64,000 bases of DNA from Streptomyces gilvus (GTDB lineage Bacteria; Actinomycetota; Actinomycetes; Streptomycetales; Streptomycetaceae): contig NZ_JAKWBE010000009.1 of assembly GCF_022513565.1 (NCBI RefSeq), forward strand, positions 217,169-281,168, written 5' to 3'. The position numbers and the translations under genes were made by a program. This document shows, one piece after another, positions 39,516-48,382 of the stretch. A model generated the notes under the pieces. It was not told where the DNA came from and searched no databases. It saw only the letters and a list, made by a program, of their open reading frames with translations. Within the stretch, counting starts at the first letter, position 1; each line of letters starts with the position of its first letter.

Positions 39516-40478
39516 ATGGAGTCCTCCAGAGCACGCCGCAGCCGCCGCGCTCGTCCGTCCAGGACGCGTCCCCTGCTCTCCATCGCCCTCGCCACGGTCG
39601 CTGTCGTGGGCATCACGGCCGCCGGGACGGTGTACGTGAAGGCGCGGGCGCACTCCGGTACGGGCGCCGTATCGTCGGCGTCGCCGACGGACTCCCCGTC
39701 GGCGGACGGGGAGGAATCGGTGAAACCGGTGACGGAGCCGACGGTGGATCACGACGCGCGGCTGACCGAGGCGATGGAGTCGGTGCCCGTCGAGGGAAGG
39801 GCGAAGGTGTCGGCGGCGGTGCTGGACCTGGACTCCGGGGAGCGCGCCGTCTACGGCGACGGCGCGTTCGACACGGCCAGCATCGTCAAGGTGGACATCC
39901 TCGCGACGCTTCTGCTCCAGGCGCAGGACGCGGACCGCCCGCTGACGGCGACCGAGACGTCGTACGCCACGAAGATGATCGAGAACAGCGACAACACGGC
40001 CGCCTCCGCCCTGTGGGATTTCATCGGGCAGGCAGGTGGGCTGGACGCGGCGAACAAGACGTTCGGGCTGACCGGCACGCAGGGAGGTGACGGTGCGCTG
40101 TGGGGGCTGACGCAGACCACGGCGGCCGACCAACTCACCCTGCTCCAGCAGGTGTTCGGGGACGACTCGAAGCTGAGCGAGGCCTCGCGGTCGTATGCGC
40201 GGGGGCTGATGGCCGCGGTCGAGGCGGATCAGCGGTGGGGGGTGTCCGCGGCGGCCGACGGTTCGGGGTGTGCGCTGAAGAACGGCTGGCTGGCACGGAG
40301 TACGACCGGGTTGTGGGACATCAACAGCATCGGGCGCGTGACGGCGGGCGGCCAGGCGTATCTGGTGGCCGTGCTGTCCAATGGCAACGCGACGCAGGCG
40401 AAGGGGATCTCGCTGGTCGAGTCGGCGGCGAAGGCGGCGGTGTCGGTGTTCGCCGGGGACGGCTCCTCGGCGTCCTGA
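39516..40478 (+). CDS. Exported serine hydrolase of the class A beta-lactamase fold
   Basis: The 320-residue protein has a basic N-terminus and a hydrophobic segment at about 20-40, giving an anchor or signal, then an acidic Ser-rich spacer to about 80. The catalytic motifs are Ser122-x-x-Lys125 in ASIVKVDI, Ser158-Asp159-Asn160 in IENSDNTAAS, and Lys255-Asn256-Gly257 in place of KTG. The Glu166-type loop is not clear, so strong beta-lactamase activity is uncertain. A penicillin-interacting or carboxypeptidase-like role is as likely. It is monocistronic. Confidence 0.78.
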   Translation: MESSRARRSRRARPSRTRPLLSIALATVAVVGITAAGTVYVKARAHSGTGAVSSASPTDSPSADGEESVKPVTEPTVDHDARLTEAMESVPVEGRAKVSAAVLDLDSGERAVYGDGAFDTASIVKVDILATLLLQAQDADRPLTATETSYATKMIENSDNTAASALWDFIGQAGGLDAANKTFGLTGTQGGDGALWGLTQTTAADQLTLLQQVFGDDSKLSEASRSYARGLMAAVEADQRWGVSAAADGSGCALKNGWLARSTTGLWDINSIGRVTAGGQAYLVAVLSNGNATQAKGISLVESAAKAAVSVFAGDGSSAS

Positions 40479-40504
40479 GCCCGGGAGACGGGCCCGCCGA
40501 CGCC

Positions 40505-41677
40505 CTAGAAGTCGTACCGCCTCGGACGTCCGCGCCACAGAACGACCGCCACGACGAGCAGCACCCCGCCGAAACCGCCGGCGAGGGGCGCGGCCCAGTC
40601 GCTCGTGGAGCTGTCGGACTTGGCGGTGTCCGGGCCGCTGCCGAAGTACCGCTTGCCGTAGGAGGCGGCCTGCAGGCCCTCCGGTTTGAGGCGGCCGGCG
40701 GCCTTGATGGCGGCGGCCGGGTCGATCATGCCGAAGCCGCGGGAGTCGTCCCGGCCTCCGACGGGCGGGTTGCGGGCGGTGTCCTCCAGCAACTGCTTGA
40801 TCTGCGCGGGGGTCAGTCCGGGGTGGGCGGCCTTGATGAGGGCCACGGCCCCCGAGACGAACGCGGAGGCGGCGCTCGTGCCCCAGCCCTCGTAGTACTT
40901 GTGGTCCGGGTCGGCGATGACGATGTCGTCGCCCGGGGCGCTGACCGTGGCGTACCAGCGGCGGGTGGAGAAGTCGGCGCGGGTGCCGTAGCGGTCGACG
41001 GCGGTGGCGGCGATGACGCCCGGGTAGGCGGCCGGGTAGGAGGTGTGGTCGCCCTTCTTTCCGCCGTTGCCGGCGGAGGCGACGACGCTGACGTCCTTCT
41101 TCAGGGCGTACTGGATCGCCTCGTCCTCGGCGGGTTCGGGGTGGGCGGAGGCGGAGTCGTCGCCGAGGGAGAGGTTGATGACGTCGGCGCCGTGGTCGGC
41201 GGCCCAGCGGATGCCCTCGGCGAGGGCGTTGCCGCGGGTGGAGCGGGCCTGACCGCGGGCGGAGTCGCCGTCCTCGAGGATCACCCTGACCGGCAGGATC
41301 TTGGCCTCGGGGGCGATGCCCATGACGCCGTCGGAGTCACCGGGTCCATGGCCGTGTCCGGCGATGATCCCCGCCATGGCGGTGCCGTGCCGGGCCCAGT
41401 TCCGGTTTCCCCGCTCGGCCCCGAAGCCGATCATGTCCTTGGCGGGCAGGACGTTGCCGACGAGGTCGGGGTGGTCGGCCTCGACGCCGGTGTCGAGGAC
41501 GGCGACGGTGATGCCCCGGCCCTTGGTGGTGCGCCAGGCCTGCTGGGTGTGCATGGCGTCCAGGCCCCACTGCTGGGCGCGGATGCCGTCGGCGTGGGCT
41601 GCGGTGGCGGGGACGAGGGCGAGGGAGCCGGCGAGGAGCAGGCTCAGTGCCGCGACCCGGCGGCTGGCGTGTCTCAT
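40505..41677 (-). CDS. Mycosin-type membrane-anchored subtilase
   Basis: The 390-residue protein has a signal peptide (about 1-30), then a subtilisin domain. Its catalytic residues are Asp62 (AVLDTGV), His97 (ARHGTAMAG) and Ser268 (GTSAASAFVSG), with the oxyanion Asn in SAGNGG. A C-terminal transmembrane helix (GGFGGVLLVVAVVLWRG) precedes a basic tail. This layout is that of type VII secretion mycosins (MycP). No EccB/C/D/E or WXG100 genes are nearby. Its start overlaps the stop of the giant gene by 4 bp, so the pair is coupled. Confidence 0.9.
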   Translation of the reverse strand: MRHASRRVAALSLLLAGSLALVPATAAHADGIRAQQWGLDAMHTQQAWRTTKGRGITVAVLDTGVEADHPDLVGNVLPAKDMIGFGAERGNRNWARHGTAMAGIIAGHGHGPGDSDGVMGIAPEAKILPVRVILEDGDSARGQARSTRGNALAEGIRWAADHGADVINLSLGDDSASAHPEPAEDEAIQYALKKDVSVVASAGNGGKKGDHTSYPAAYPGVIAATAVDRYGTRADFSTRRWYATVSAPGDDIVIADPDHKYYEGWGTSAASAFVSGAVALIKAAHPGLTPAQIKQLLEDTARNPPVGGRDDSRGFGMIDPAAAIKAAGRLKPEGLQAASYGKRYFGSGPDTAKSDSSTSDWAAPLAGGFGGVLLVVAVVLWRGRPRRYDF

Positions 41678-44600
41678 GAGGGCCGTTCCGTGGGCGGGCT
41701 GGTGACGTCCTTGCGCAGGGCGCGTTCGATGCGGTCGGCGATGCCCTGGGCCTCGTTGCCGAGGCCCGCCTGGGCGGGGGCGGTGGTGGCGCCGGACTGC
41801 ATGGCCTGCGCGGCAGGCTGGGGGGCGTCGACGGTACGGCCGTCGGCCCAGCCGGAGACGGCGTAGACGACGACGGGGGCGTCGGTGAGCACGGAGACGG
41901 TCCAGGAGGCGCGTTGCTGGGGGCCGAAGCGGGCGGCGGGGGTGTCCTTGGCGGCGTAGGGGCGGGGCATGAGGTCGGTGCGGTTGCCGAGGCTCTCGCT
42001 CCGGAACTGTTTGGCGAGGGCGGTCATGGCGGGGGCGTCCGCCTCGGTGAACAGCAGGCCGACGGTGGTCACGAAGCTCTCGGTGGCGTCGGTGTAGCTG
42101 GCGCGCAGCAGCCGCTGGCATCCGACGGGTGCGAGCGCCTTGCTCAGCAGGGGGTCGAAGGCGCCCTTGCAGCCGCTGTCGGGCGCGACGGCGATACGGG
42201 TCCAGGTACGGTCGGCGCCTCCGGGCCCGGCGCCGAGTCCTTGCAGGGTGGGCGGGAACAGCTGATCCACCGGCACGCTGTGCCACAGCCCGCGGGCCGC
42301 GACGAAGGTCCCTTGCGCCCCCTCACCGCCATCGTCCCCGACCAGCCAACTCCCGGTGGCGGCACCCCCGATGAGCCCGAGCCCCAGCACCAGACAGGCG
42401 GCGACGGCGGCGGTACGACCCCGCACCCGCCCCAGCAGCGGCCTGGCCCTGGCCCGCTCGTCATACCCCTCCGGCTCCCCGAACGACACGACGGGCCGAC
42501 TCCCACCCGGGTTCATGGGTGCACTCCAGGAAAGAGCAGGATCAGGCGCGACGACACCTCGGCCGTCGGCGGGGTGAGCGGGCGGGCCCGGCCGACGCAG
42601 GTGAACGTCATCGACTGCGCCGAATCGCTCGAACACCTCGAACACCTCGAACGCTGAACGGTCGGAGGAGAAACCGGGGTTCGGGAGCTCGCCCGGAGCA
42701 CTCGCCCCAGAACGACCACCGGCGTCACCGGACGCCGGGCGGGTGAGGGGGGCGCTGGACGCCGGGCGGGTGAAGGGGTCATCGGATGCCGGGCGGGTGA
42801 GAGACTCGCCGGGCACCGGGCGGGTCCGCGGTCCGCCGGATACACGGCCGGATTGGGGATCGCCGGACGACGGGCGAGCGAGACGATCATCGGACCCCGG
42901 GCCAGGGAGGGACTCGCCGGACGCCGGGCGGGTCCGCGGTTCGCCGGATACACGGCCGGATTGGGGATCGCCGGGCCCCGGGCGCGTGCGCGATTCGCTT
43001 GATGCGGGGCGGGTGCGGGGATCGCCGGACCCCAAGCGCGTGCCCGATTCGCTGGGCACAGGGCGGGATTGGGGTTCGCCAGGCGCCGGGCGGGTCAGGC
43101 GATCACCGGACCCCGGGCGGGCAACCGCGTCGCGGGCCGCCGGGCGCGTGAGAGGTTCGCCGGACGCCTGACGAGCAGCAGGAGCGTCAGACGACAGTCC
43201 GGTCCGGGATGCGCTGGAGACGGGGCGATGTTGGGGCTCACTGGACGCCGGGCGAGTCAGTGGGTCGCCGGAGTCGGAGGGCGAGTGGGTACGCGAGTCG
43301 GCGGGCGGCACTGGGGTGGGCGGCACCGAGGGCTTGGGGGGTGTGGTCGCGCGCGTTCCGGAAACCGAATCGTCCGGCGCGGCTGCGGGGGCGTTTCGGT
43401 TCTCGGGCGCCCGGCGTGTGGGGGAATGGGCAGACACCGCGCCGGGCGCATCATCGGCTGGCGCCGGGCGGGTCGGGTGATGGGTGGGTTCCGGACCAGC
43501 GGGGCGTTCGCTCGGCACCGAGCGGTCGCGCTGATCGCCGGGCACCCGTCCGGTGAACGCGTCACCGGGCGCCGACCGAGTGGGCGGCACAGGGGGCTTC
43601 GGGGGCGTGGGTGGGCGCCGGTCGGGTGCCGTGACTGGCTGGGAGGCCTGGTCGGCGGATGTCTCCGTGGGCACGGAGGAACCGGGGTGGCGGAAGCTTT
43701 CGGCCGAGGTGGGACCGTTCGGTGCCTGCGGGGAGGCGGCCGAGTGGCGGACCGGGTCGGCCGGTGCGGGGTGGCTGGACGGCATCGGGGGCATGGGGGT
43801 AGGGCGGGCGGGCGGCACTCGGGGGGTGAACACGTCGGCATCGACATCCGCGCCCGAGGACACGGCGGAACCGGAGTTGCGGAACTCTTCGGCGCGCGGG
43901 ACGCGGGGCGGCGTGGACAGGTCACGGTCGCCGGACGGCTCCGACGCGCCAGCAAACCCCGGACGACCCAAGCCCTCCGCCAGAGGAACCCGAGACGTGG
44001 ACGGGTCACGGTCGCCGGACGCGTCCGACACCGCCACGAACCCCGGACGGCCCAACCCGTCCGCCAGCGGAACCCGAGACGTGGACGGGTCACGGTCGCC
44101 GGACGCGTCCGACACCGCCACGAACCCCGGACGGCCCAACCCGTCCGCCAGCGGAACCCGAGGCGTGGACAGGTCACGGTCGTCGGACGCCTCCGACGCC
44201 GCGGCAGAACCGGGACGACCCGAACCCTCCGCCGACGGGACCCGGGGGGTTACGTCGCGGTCGGCGCTCCTGTCCGACGGTGCCGCAGGGACCGTGGGAC
44301 GGCGGCTCGGGTTCGGTTCGGGGGGTGTCGGTGGGCGTGGGGGTATGGGGGCCGTTGCGGGGCGGGCGTTGGACGGAGGGGCGTCCGGGAAGCGGGCCGA
44401 GGCCGGGGGTGGGGGCGGGGTTTCGGAGCCGGTGGCCCGGGGCGTGGGCGCGTGCAGGCGCGGGAAGCGGAACTGGGGCGCGTTCGAGGAACGGGGCGAG
44501 TCGTCCGTCGGCCCCGCGCCCGCGCCCACTCGGCGCTCGCCGGCCGAACCCGCGAGGCGGGCACCTGCCCCACCGGCCGTGACGTCGGCCCCTGCCGCAC

Positions 44601-45138
44601 TGTCGGCCGAACCCTGCGCACGCTCGGGATCAGGGCGGCGTACCGCCCCCGACCCCGTGCCCTCATCCCCGGCGCCGGGGACGTCAGGCACGCGCCCCGC
44701 ACCGCGGTGACCTACCGGATCCGCTCCCTCAGTACCGTTGCTCCCCGCCGCGGACGTACCCCCCACGCGCTCGGCCTCGGCAGCCGTGTCGTTCCAGGCA
44801 CCCGGCGTCCGCGTACGGTCGCCGAAGGTCTCGAAGGGCTCGGCGTTGCGCCAGGGCGACCACACTCCGCTGGAACCGGCCGCTGTCGAGTTCCGTTCCC
44901 CGGCGCCCGGCGCCCAGGAACCTCCGCCCCTTCCACCGGCCGGCGTCCAGACACCCGTCGCGTTCGTGCCGTTCGGTGAGGACGACGCCCCCCGCGAACC
45001 CGAACCCGAACCCGGACCCGGTTCGGCCGGCTCCGCGTCCGCGTTCGCCCCGTCCCGCCCCACCGTCGGCGGCTGGGCCGGGCGCGGTGGCGTGGTGGGG
45101 CGTGGTGGAAAAGAGGCGTGCTGGGCTTCCGTACTCAT
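41674..45138 (-). CDS. Giant Pro/Ser/Arg-rich single-pass membrane protein coupled to mycosin
   Basis: The protein has 1154 residues from ATG 45138. Residues 1-~900 are low-complexity and probably disordered, with many PPxP segments, an 84-bp exact repeat, and a tract of RPASGDP-type units. One transmembrane helix (about 908-932, AVAACLVLGLGLIGGAATGSW) precedes a ~220-residue extracytoplasmic domain. That domain has two Cys (DSGCKGAFDP, PVGCQRLLRASY) and SFVTTVGLLFTEADAPAM. I know no named family. The outer domain may be a mycosin partner, and the cytoplasmic part a docking scaffold. Confidence 0.75.
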   Translation of the reverse strand: MSTEAQHASFPPRPTTPPRPAQPPTVGRDGANADAEPAEPGPGSGSGSRGASSSPNGTNATGVWTPAGGRGGGSWAPGAGERNSTAAGSSGVWSPWRNAEPFETFGDRTRTPGAWNDTAAEAERVGGTSAAGSNGTEGADPVGHRGAGRVPDVPGAGDEGTGSGAVRRPDPERAQGSADSAAGADVTAGGAGARLAGSAGERRVGAGAGPTDDSPRSSNAPQFRFPRLHAPTPRATGSETPPPPPASARFPDAPPSNARPATAPIPPRPPTPPEPNPSRRPTVPAAPSDRSADRDVTPRVPSAEGSGRPGSAAASEASDDRDLSTPRVPLADGLGRPGFVAVSDASGDRDPSTSRVPLADGLGRPGFVAVSDASGDRDPSTSRVPLAEGLGRPGFAGASEPSGDRDLSTPPRVPRAEEFRNSGSAVSSGADVDADVFTPRVPPARPTPMPPMPSSHPAPADPVRHSAASPQAPNGPTSAESFRHPGSSVPTETSADQASQPVTAPDRRPPTPPKPPVPPTRSAPGDAFTGRVPGDQRDRSVPSERPAGPEPTHHPTRPAPADDAPGAVSAHSPTRRAPENRNAPAAAPDDSVSGTRATTPPKPSVPPTPVPPADSRTHSPSDSGDPLTRPASSEPQHRPVSSASRTGLSSDAPAARQASGEPLTRPAARDAVARPGSGDRLTRPAPGEPQSRPVPSESGTRLGSGDPRTRPASSESRTRPGPGDPQSGRVSGEPRTRPASGESLPGPGSDDRLARPSSGDPQSGRVSGGPRTRPVPGESLTRPASDDPFTRPASSAPLTRPASGDAGGRSGASAPGELPNPGFSSDRSAFEVFEVFERFGAVDDVHLRRPGPPAHPADGRGVVAPDPALSWSAPMNPGGSRPVVSFGEPEGYDERARARPLLGRVRGRTAAVAACLVLGLGLIGGAATGSWLVGDDGGEGAQGTFVAARGLWHSVPVDQLFPPTLQGLGAGPGGADRTWTRIAVAPDSGCKGAFDPLLSKALAPVGCQRLLRASYTDATESFVTTVGLLFTEADAPAMTALAKQFRSESLGNRTDLMPRPYAAKDTPAARFGPQQRASWTVSVLTDAPVVVYAVSGWADGRTVDAPQPAAQAMQSGATTAPAQAGLGNEAQGIADRIERALRKDVTSPPTERPS
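43985..44152 (-). repeat. Two exact 84-bp tandem repeats inside the giant gene
   Basis: Units 43985-44068 and 44069-44152 are identical. Degenerate units flank them on both sides (four in total, about 43900-44236). Each encodes 28 residues including DASGDRDPSTSRVPLADGLG. Exact identity suggests recent slippage, so length may vary between strains. Confidence 0.85.
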
Positions 45139-45423
45139 GCACCCCCCGTTTCCTCGTGCCCCGGGCCGTCTACTGTTACGCGAACCGTCGCCCTGGCGCT
45201 CAACCGCTCGACGCCGGACCCGGCACGAGCGGTGGACCGTCCCGGCACGCATACATACCCGTACGACAGGACCGGCATCCCGCGACAGGCGGCGCCCGGC
45301 CTCCGTACGTGCGCGTCACTCTACGGCTTGCCCCGCTCGGAACGGGAACCAGTCCGCGCCCCCGGGGCATCTGCCCGGAACGTCCCCCTACCCTGCGGTA
45401 ATCCTGTCTGGCAGGCTTCGTTC

Positions 45424-46626
45424 ATGACTGCGCGCGCCGCCGACCGGGCCCGTTACGACCGGGCCACCGCCCACCTCGACGCCCCTGTGGCCATCGTGGA
45501 CCTGGACGCCTTCGACGCCAACGCGGATGATCTCGTCCGACGGGCGGGAGGCAAGCCGATCCGCGTGGCCAGCAAGTCCGTCCGCTGCCGGGCCCTGCTG
45601 GAGCGGGTGCTCGCGAAGGACGGCTTCGCCGGGATCATGTCGTTCACCCTGGCCGAGTCACTGTGGCTCGTACGGAGCGGCTTCGAGGACGTGCTGCTCG
45701 CCTACCCGTCCGCCGACCGCGCCCGTTTCGCCGAACTGGCCTCCGACCCCAAGCTCGCCGCGGCCGTCACCGTCATGATCGACGACCCCGCGCAGCTCCG
45801 TTTCATCGACGAGGCCCGTGACGGCGGCCGTGAAGTCATCAGGATCTGCCTGGAGTTGGACACCTCGCTGAAGCTGCTGGGCGGCCGGGTACGGGTCGGC
45901 GCGCGCCGTTCGCCGCTGCACTCACCGGCGCAGGTCGCCGACATGGCCCGCGCGGTGGCCCGACGCCCGGGTTTCAAGGTCGTCGGGATCATGGCGTACG
46001 AGGGGCACATCGCGGGTGTCGGCGACTCCGTCGCGGGGCGGCCGCTGCGCTCGCGTGCGGTACGGCTGATGCAGGCCACCGCCCGCCGTGAACTCGCCGA
46101 GCGGCGCGGTGAGGTGGTGCGGGCGGTCCGGGCCGTCGTCCCCGATCTGGAGTTCGTCAACGGCGGCGGCACCGGCAGTGTGCAGCACACCGCCGCCGAG
46201 GACGCCGTCACCGAGATCGGCGCCGGATCCGGGCTGTACGTGCCGCGGCTGTTCGACAACTACACCTCGTTCACCGGTCGTCCGGCGGCGCTCTTCGCCC
46301 AGCCGGTCGTACGACGCCCGGGAGTCGGCGTCGTGACCGTCCTCGGCGGCGGGTATCCGGCCTCCGGCGCGCCCGGCAAGGACCGGCTCCCGGTGCCGTA
46401 TCTGCCGGAGGGGCTGCGGTACGACCCCCAGGAGGGGCCCGGCGAGGTGCAGACCCCGCTGCTCGGCTCGCCCGCCGACGATCTGCTGATCGGCGACAAG
46501 GTGTGGTTCCGGCACGCCAAGGCCGGTGAGCTGTGCGAGCGTTTCGACGTGCTGCACCTGGTGGAGGGGGACGCGGTCACGGCCACCGTGCCGACCTATC
46601 GCGGGGAGGGCCACACCTTCCTCTGA
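45424..46626 (+). CDS. Amino-acid deaminase/aldolase, alanine-racemase-fold PLP enzyme
   Basis: The 400-residue protein has a fold type III N-terminal barrel with AIVDLDAFDANADDLVRRAG and the PLP lysine in IRVASKSVRCRALLERVL. GIMAYEGHIAGVGD, VNGGGTGSVQHTA and GAGSGLYVPRLFD follow. The C-terminal metal-site domain has VWFRHAKAGELCERFDVLHL (His and Cys ligands) seen in D-threonine aldolase/D-serine dehydratase relatives. The ATG 45424 was chosen over the longer frame, which begins inside the divergent gene's promoter. The substrate is not predicted. Confidence 0.85.
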   Translation: MTARAADRARYDRATAHLDAPVAIVDLDAFDANADDLVRRAGGKPIRVASKSVRCRALLERVLAKDGFAGIMSFTLAESLWLVRSGFEDVLLAYPSADRARFAELASDPKLAAAVTVMIDDPAQLRFIDEARDGGREVIRICLELDTSLKLLGGRVRVGARRSPLHSPAQVADMARAVARRPGFKVVGIMAYEGHIAGVGDSVAGRPLRSRAVRLMQATARRELAERRGEVVRAVRAVVPDLEFVNGGGTGSVQHTAAEDAVTEIGAGSGLYVPRLFDNYTSFTGRPAALFAQPVVRRPGVGVVTVLGGGYPASGAPGKDRLPVPYLPEGLRYDPQEGPGEVQTPLLGSPADDLLIGDKVWFRHAKAGELCERFDVLHLVEGDAVTATVPTYRGEGHTFL

Positions 46627-46643
46627 GCAGCTGGACGTCCCCT

Positions 46644-47534
46644 CTAGTGAGCGGGGCCGATGCTGCTGCCCACTCCCCCGTCCGTCGCCGCGTCGCCGAT
46701 CGGGCGGATGCCTCGGGTGATCCGGTCCATGTCGGCGAGCGGCGGCCCGTCCCGGCCCGCGTCGAAGACGAACCGGACGAGGACGGGGGACTCGGTGCCG
46801 ACGCTGGAGGGGAAGGCGAGGGACTCGACGTAACCGCCGGGACCCTTGGCGGTCTTCACCCGCCAGCGCACGAAGTACCCGGCGCGGCCCGCCACCGCGA
46901 TCTGGCCGGAGCCGACCTCCCGGTGGGACTCGATGCCGCCGTAGGGGCGCCGGCCGGTGAGGTCGCGGTCGTAGGCGGCGTCGGCCGCGTCGGAGACGTC
47001 CCGGCGGGCGAGGGCGCGGGGCGAGGTCTCGTCGGTGCTCGCGGCCGTACGGGAGATGACCAGGCCGTGCCGGCAGATTCCGGAGTCACCGGGGCAGTCG
47101 TAGGTGCCGTCGGTGGTCATGACGACGTCGTCCTCGCTGACGTAGCGCGGCCTGACCCAGCCGTCGGGCAGGGGCAGGGTGATGCCGTTGAGCTGGTCCA
47201 CGACGACGGGCGGGTCGTCGGTGGAGGGGTGCGAGGGGGACGCGGACGGGGTGGCGCCGCCGGTCGTCGGGGCGTCGGCGGTGGCCGCGCCGGGCTCGGT
47301 CTGCACCTGGGCCGCGTGCTCGTTGCCGCGCAGGTAGACCGCTCCTGTGACGATCGCGGCCACGAGGACGGCGCCCGCGGTGACGAGCGCGACGAGCCGT
47401 GCCCGGCCCGAGCCCCCGGCCGGCGGCTGCCCGGGCTGGTTCCAGTGGTCGGTCCAGGCCGTGCCGTCCCACCAGCGCTGCAGATGGGGTGCCGACGGAT
47501 CGGGGTACCAGCCGGGCGGTGGCGTCATGCTCAT
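46644..47534 (-). CDS. DUF2510 membrane protein
   Basis: The 296-residue protein starts with the DUF2510 motif PPPGWYPDPSAPHLQRWWDG (about residues 5-24). One transmembrane helix (LVALVTAGAVLVAAIVTGAVYL, ~48-69), a Ser/Thr/Pro spacer and an exported domain with two Cys (TYDCPGDSGICRHG) follow. DUF2510 is often seen in actinobacterial envelope proteins. ATG 47534 is chosen, with 47528 and GTG 47543 possible. The function is unknown. Confidence 0.75.
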   Translation of the reverse strand: MSMTPPPGWYPDPSAPHLQRWWDGTAWTDHWNQPGQPPAGGSGRARLVALVTAGAVLVAAIVTGAVYLRGNEHAAQVQTEPGAATADAPTTGGATPSASPSHPSTDDPPVVVDQLNGITLPLPDGWVRPRYVSEDDVVMTTDGTYDCPGDSGICRHGLVISRTAASTDETSPRALARRDVSDAADAAYDRDLTGRRPYGGIESHREVGSGQIAVAGRAGYFVRWRVKTAKGPGGYVESLAFPSSVGTESPVLVRFVFDAGRDGPPLADMDRITRGIRPIGDAATDGGVGSSIGPAH

Positions 47535-47590
47535 CCCGGACACCATAGAACGGCCTCGATGGGTCGTACACGGTGTCCGGGAACAGGCGA

Positions 47591-48382
47591 CTAGAGAGGC
47601 GTGACGTACGCGCCGGAGATACCGCCGTCCACCAGGAAGTCGCTGGCGTTGACGAAGGAGGAGTCGTCGCTGGCCAGGAAGGCCACGGCGGCGGCGATCT
47701 CCTCGGCCTCGGCGAACCGGCCGACCGGGATGTGGACGAGGCGGCGCGCGGCGCGCTCGGGGTCCTTGGCGAACAGCTCCTGCAGCAGCGGGGTGTTGAC
47801 CGGGCCCGGGCAGAGGGCGTTGACGCGGATGCCCTCGCGGGCGAACTGCACGCCCAGCTCGCGGGACATGGCGAGGACGCCGCCCTTGGAGGCCGTGTAC
47901 GAGATCTGGGAGGTCGCCGCGCCCATCCGGGCCACGAAGGACGCCGTGTTGATGATGGAGCCCTTGCCCTGGCGCCGCATGTAGGGGATGGCGGCCTTGC
48001 AGCACAGGTAGACGGAGGTCAGGTTGACCTCCTGGACGCGCTTCCAGGCCTCGAGGCCGGTCTCCAGGATGGAGTCGTCGTCGGGCGGGGAGATGCCGGC
48101 GTTGTTGAAGGCGACGTCGACGCTGCCGTAGGTGTCGTAGGCCGTCTTGAACAGGGCCTCCACCTGGTCGGGGTCGGTGACGTCGACCTTCACGAAGATC
48201 CCGCCGACCTCCTCCGCGGCGGCCTTGCCGCGGGCCTCGTCGACGTCGCCGCAGACGACGTGCGCGCCTTCTGAGGCGAGGCGGCGCGCGGTGGCGAGGC
48301 CGATGCCGCTGCCGGCGCCGGTGATGACGGCGGTGCGGCCGACCAGGCGGCGGCAGATGATGTCGGTGTCCTGAGAGGTCAC
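47591..48382 (-). CDS. Short-chain dehydrogenase/reductase of the ethanolamine/gamma-glutamyl cluster
   Basis: The 263-residue protein has the NAD-binding TGAGSGIG (21-28), NNAG (93-96), Ser148, Tyr162 and Lys166 in ISYTASKGG, and a closing DGGISGAYVTP. It follows the aldehyde dehydrogenase gene with a 4-bp overlap and so is part of its operon. A role in oxidising a gamma-glutamylated alcohol to aldehyde would fit, but this is inference; ordinary 3-oxoacyl reductase activity cannot be excluded. Confidence 0.85.
   Translation of the reverse strand: MTSQDTDIICRRLVGRTAVITGAGSGIGLATARRLASEGAHVVCGDVDEARGKAAAEEVGGIFVKVDVTDPDQVEALFKTAYDTYGSVDVAFNNAGISPPDDDSILETGLEAWKRVQEVNLTSVYLCCKAAIPYMRRQGKGSIINTASFVARMGAATSQISYTASKGGVLAMSRELGVQFAREGIRVNALCPGPVNTPLLQELFAKDPERAARRLVHIPVGRFAEAEEIAAAVAFLASDDSSFVNASDFLVDGGISGAYVTPL

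Noticed and set aside
40479..40500. Small GCCCG/CGGGC hairpin between the beta-lactamase-fold and mycosin genes
   Set aside because: The stem is only 5 bp, too weak to call a terminator in this GC content.
38631..40538. 635-residue SseB protein with a long N-terminal extension
   Set aside because: The extension is antisense to the beta-lactamase-fold gene, and family similarity starts at GTG 39365.
43000..44300. Regular repeats reminiscent of a CRISPR array
   Set aside because: The units are coding, of 28 or ~12 residues, contiguous, with no spacers and no cas genes.
42743..44979. Long plus-strand frames rich in Gly/Arg opposite the giant gene
   Set aside because: They mirror the Pro/Ser/Arg-rich repeats and have no independent start or motif. 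The minus-strand reading is coupled to mycosin.
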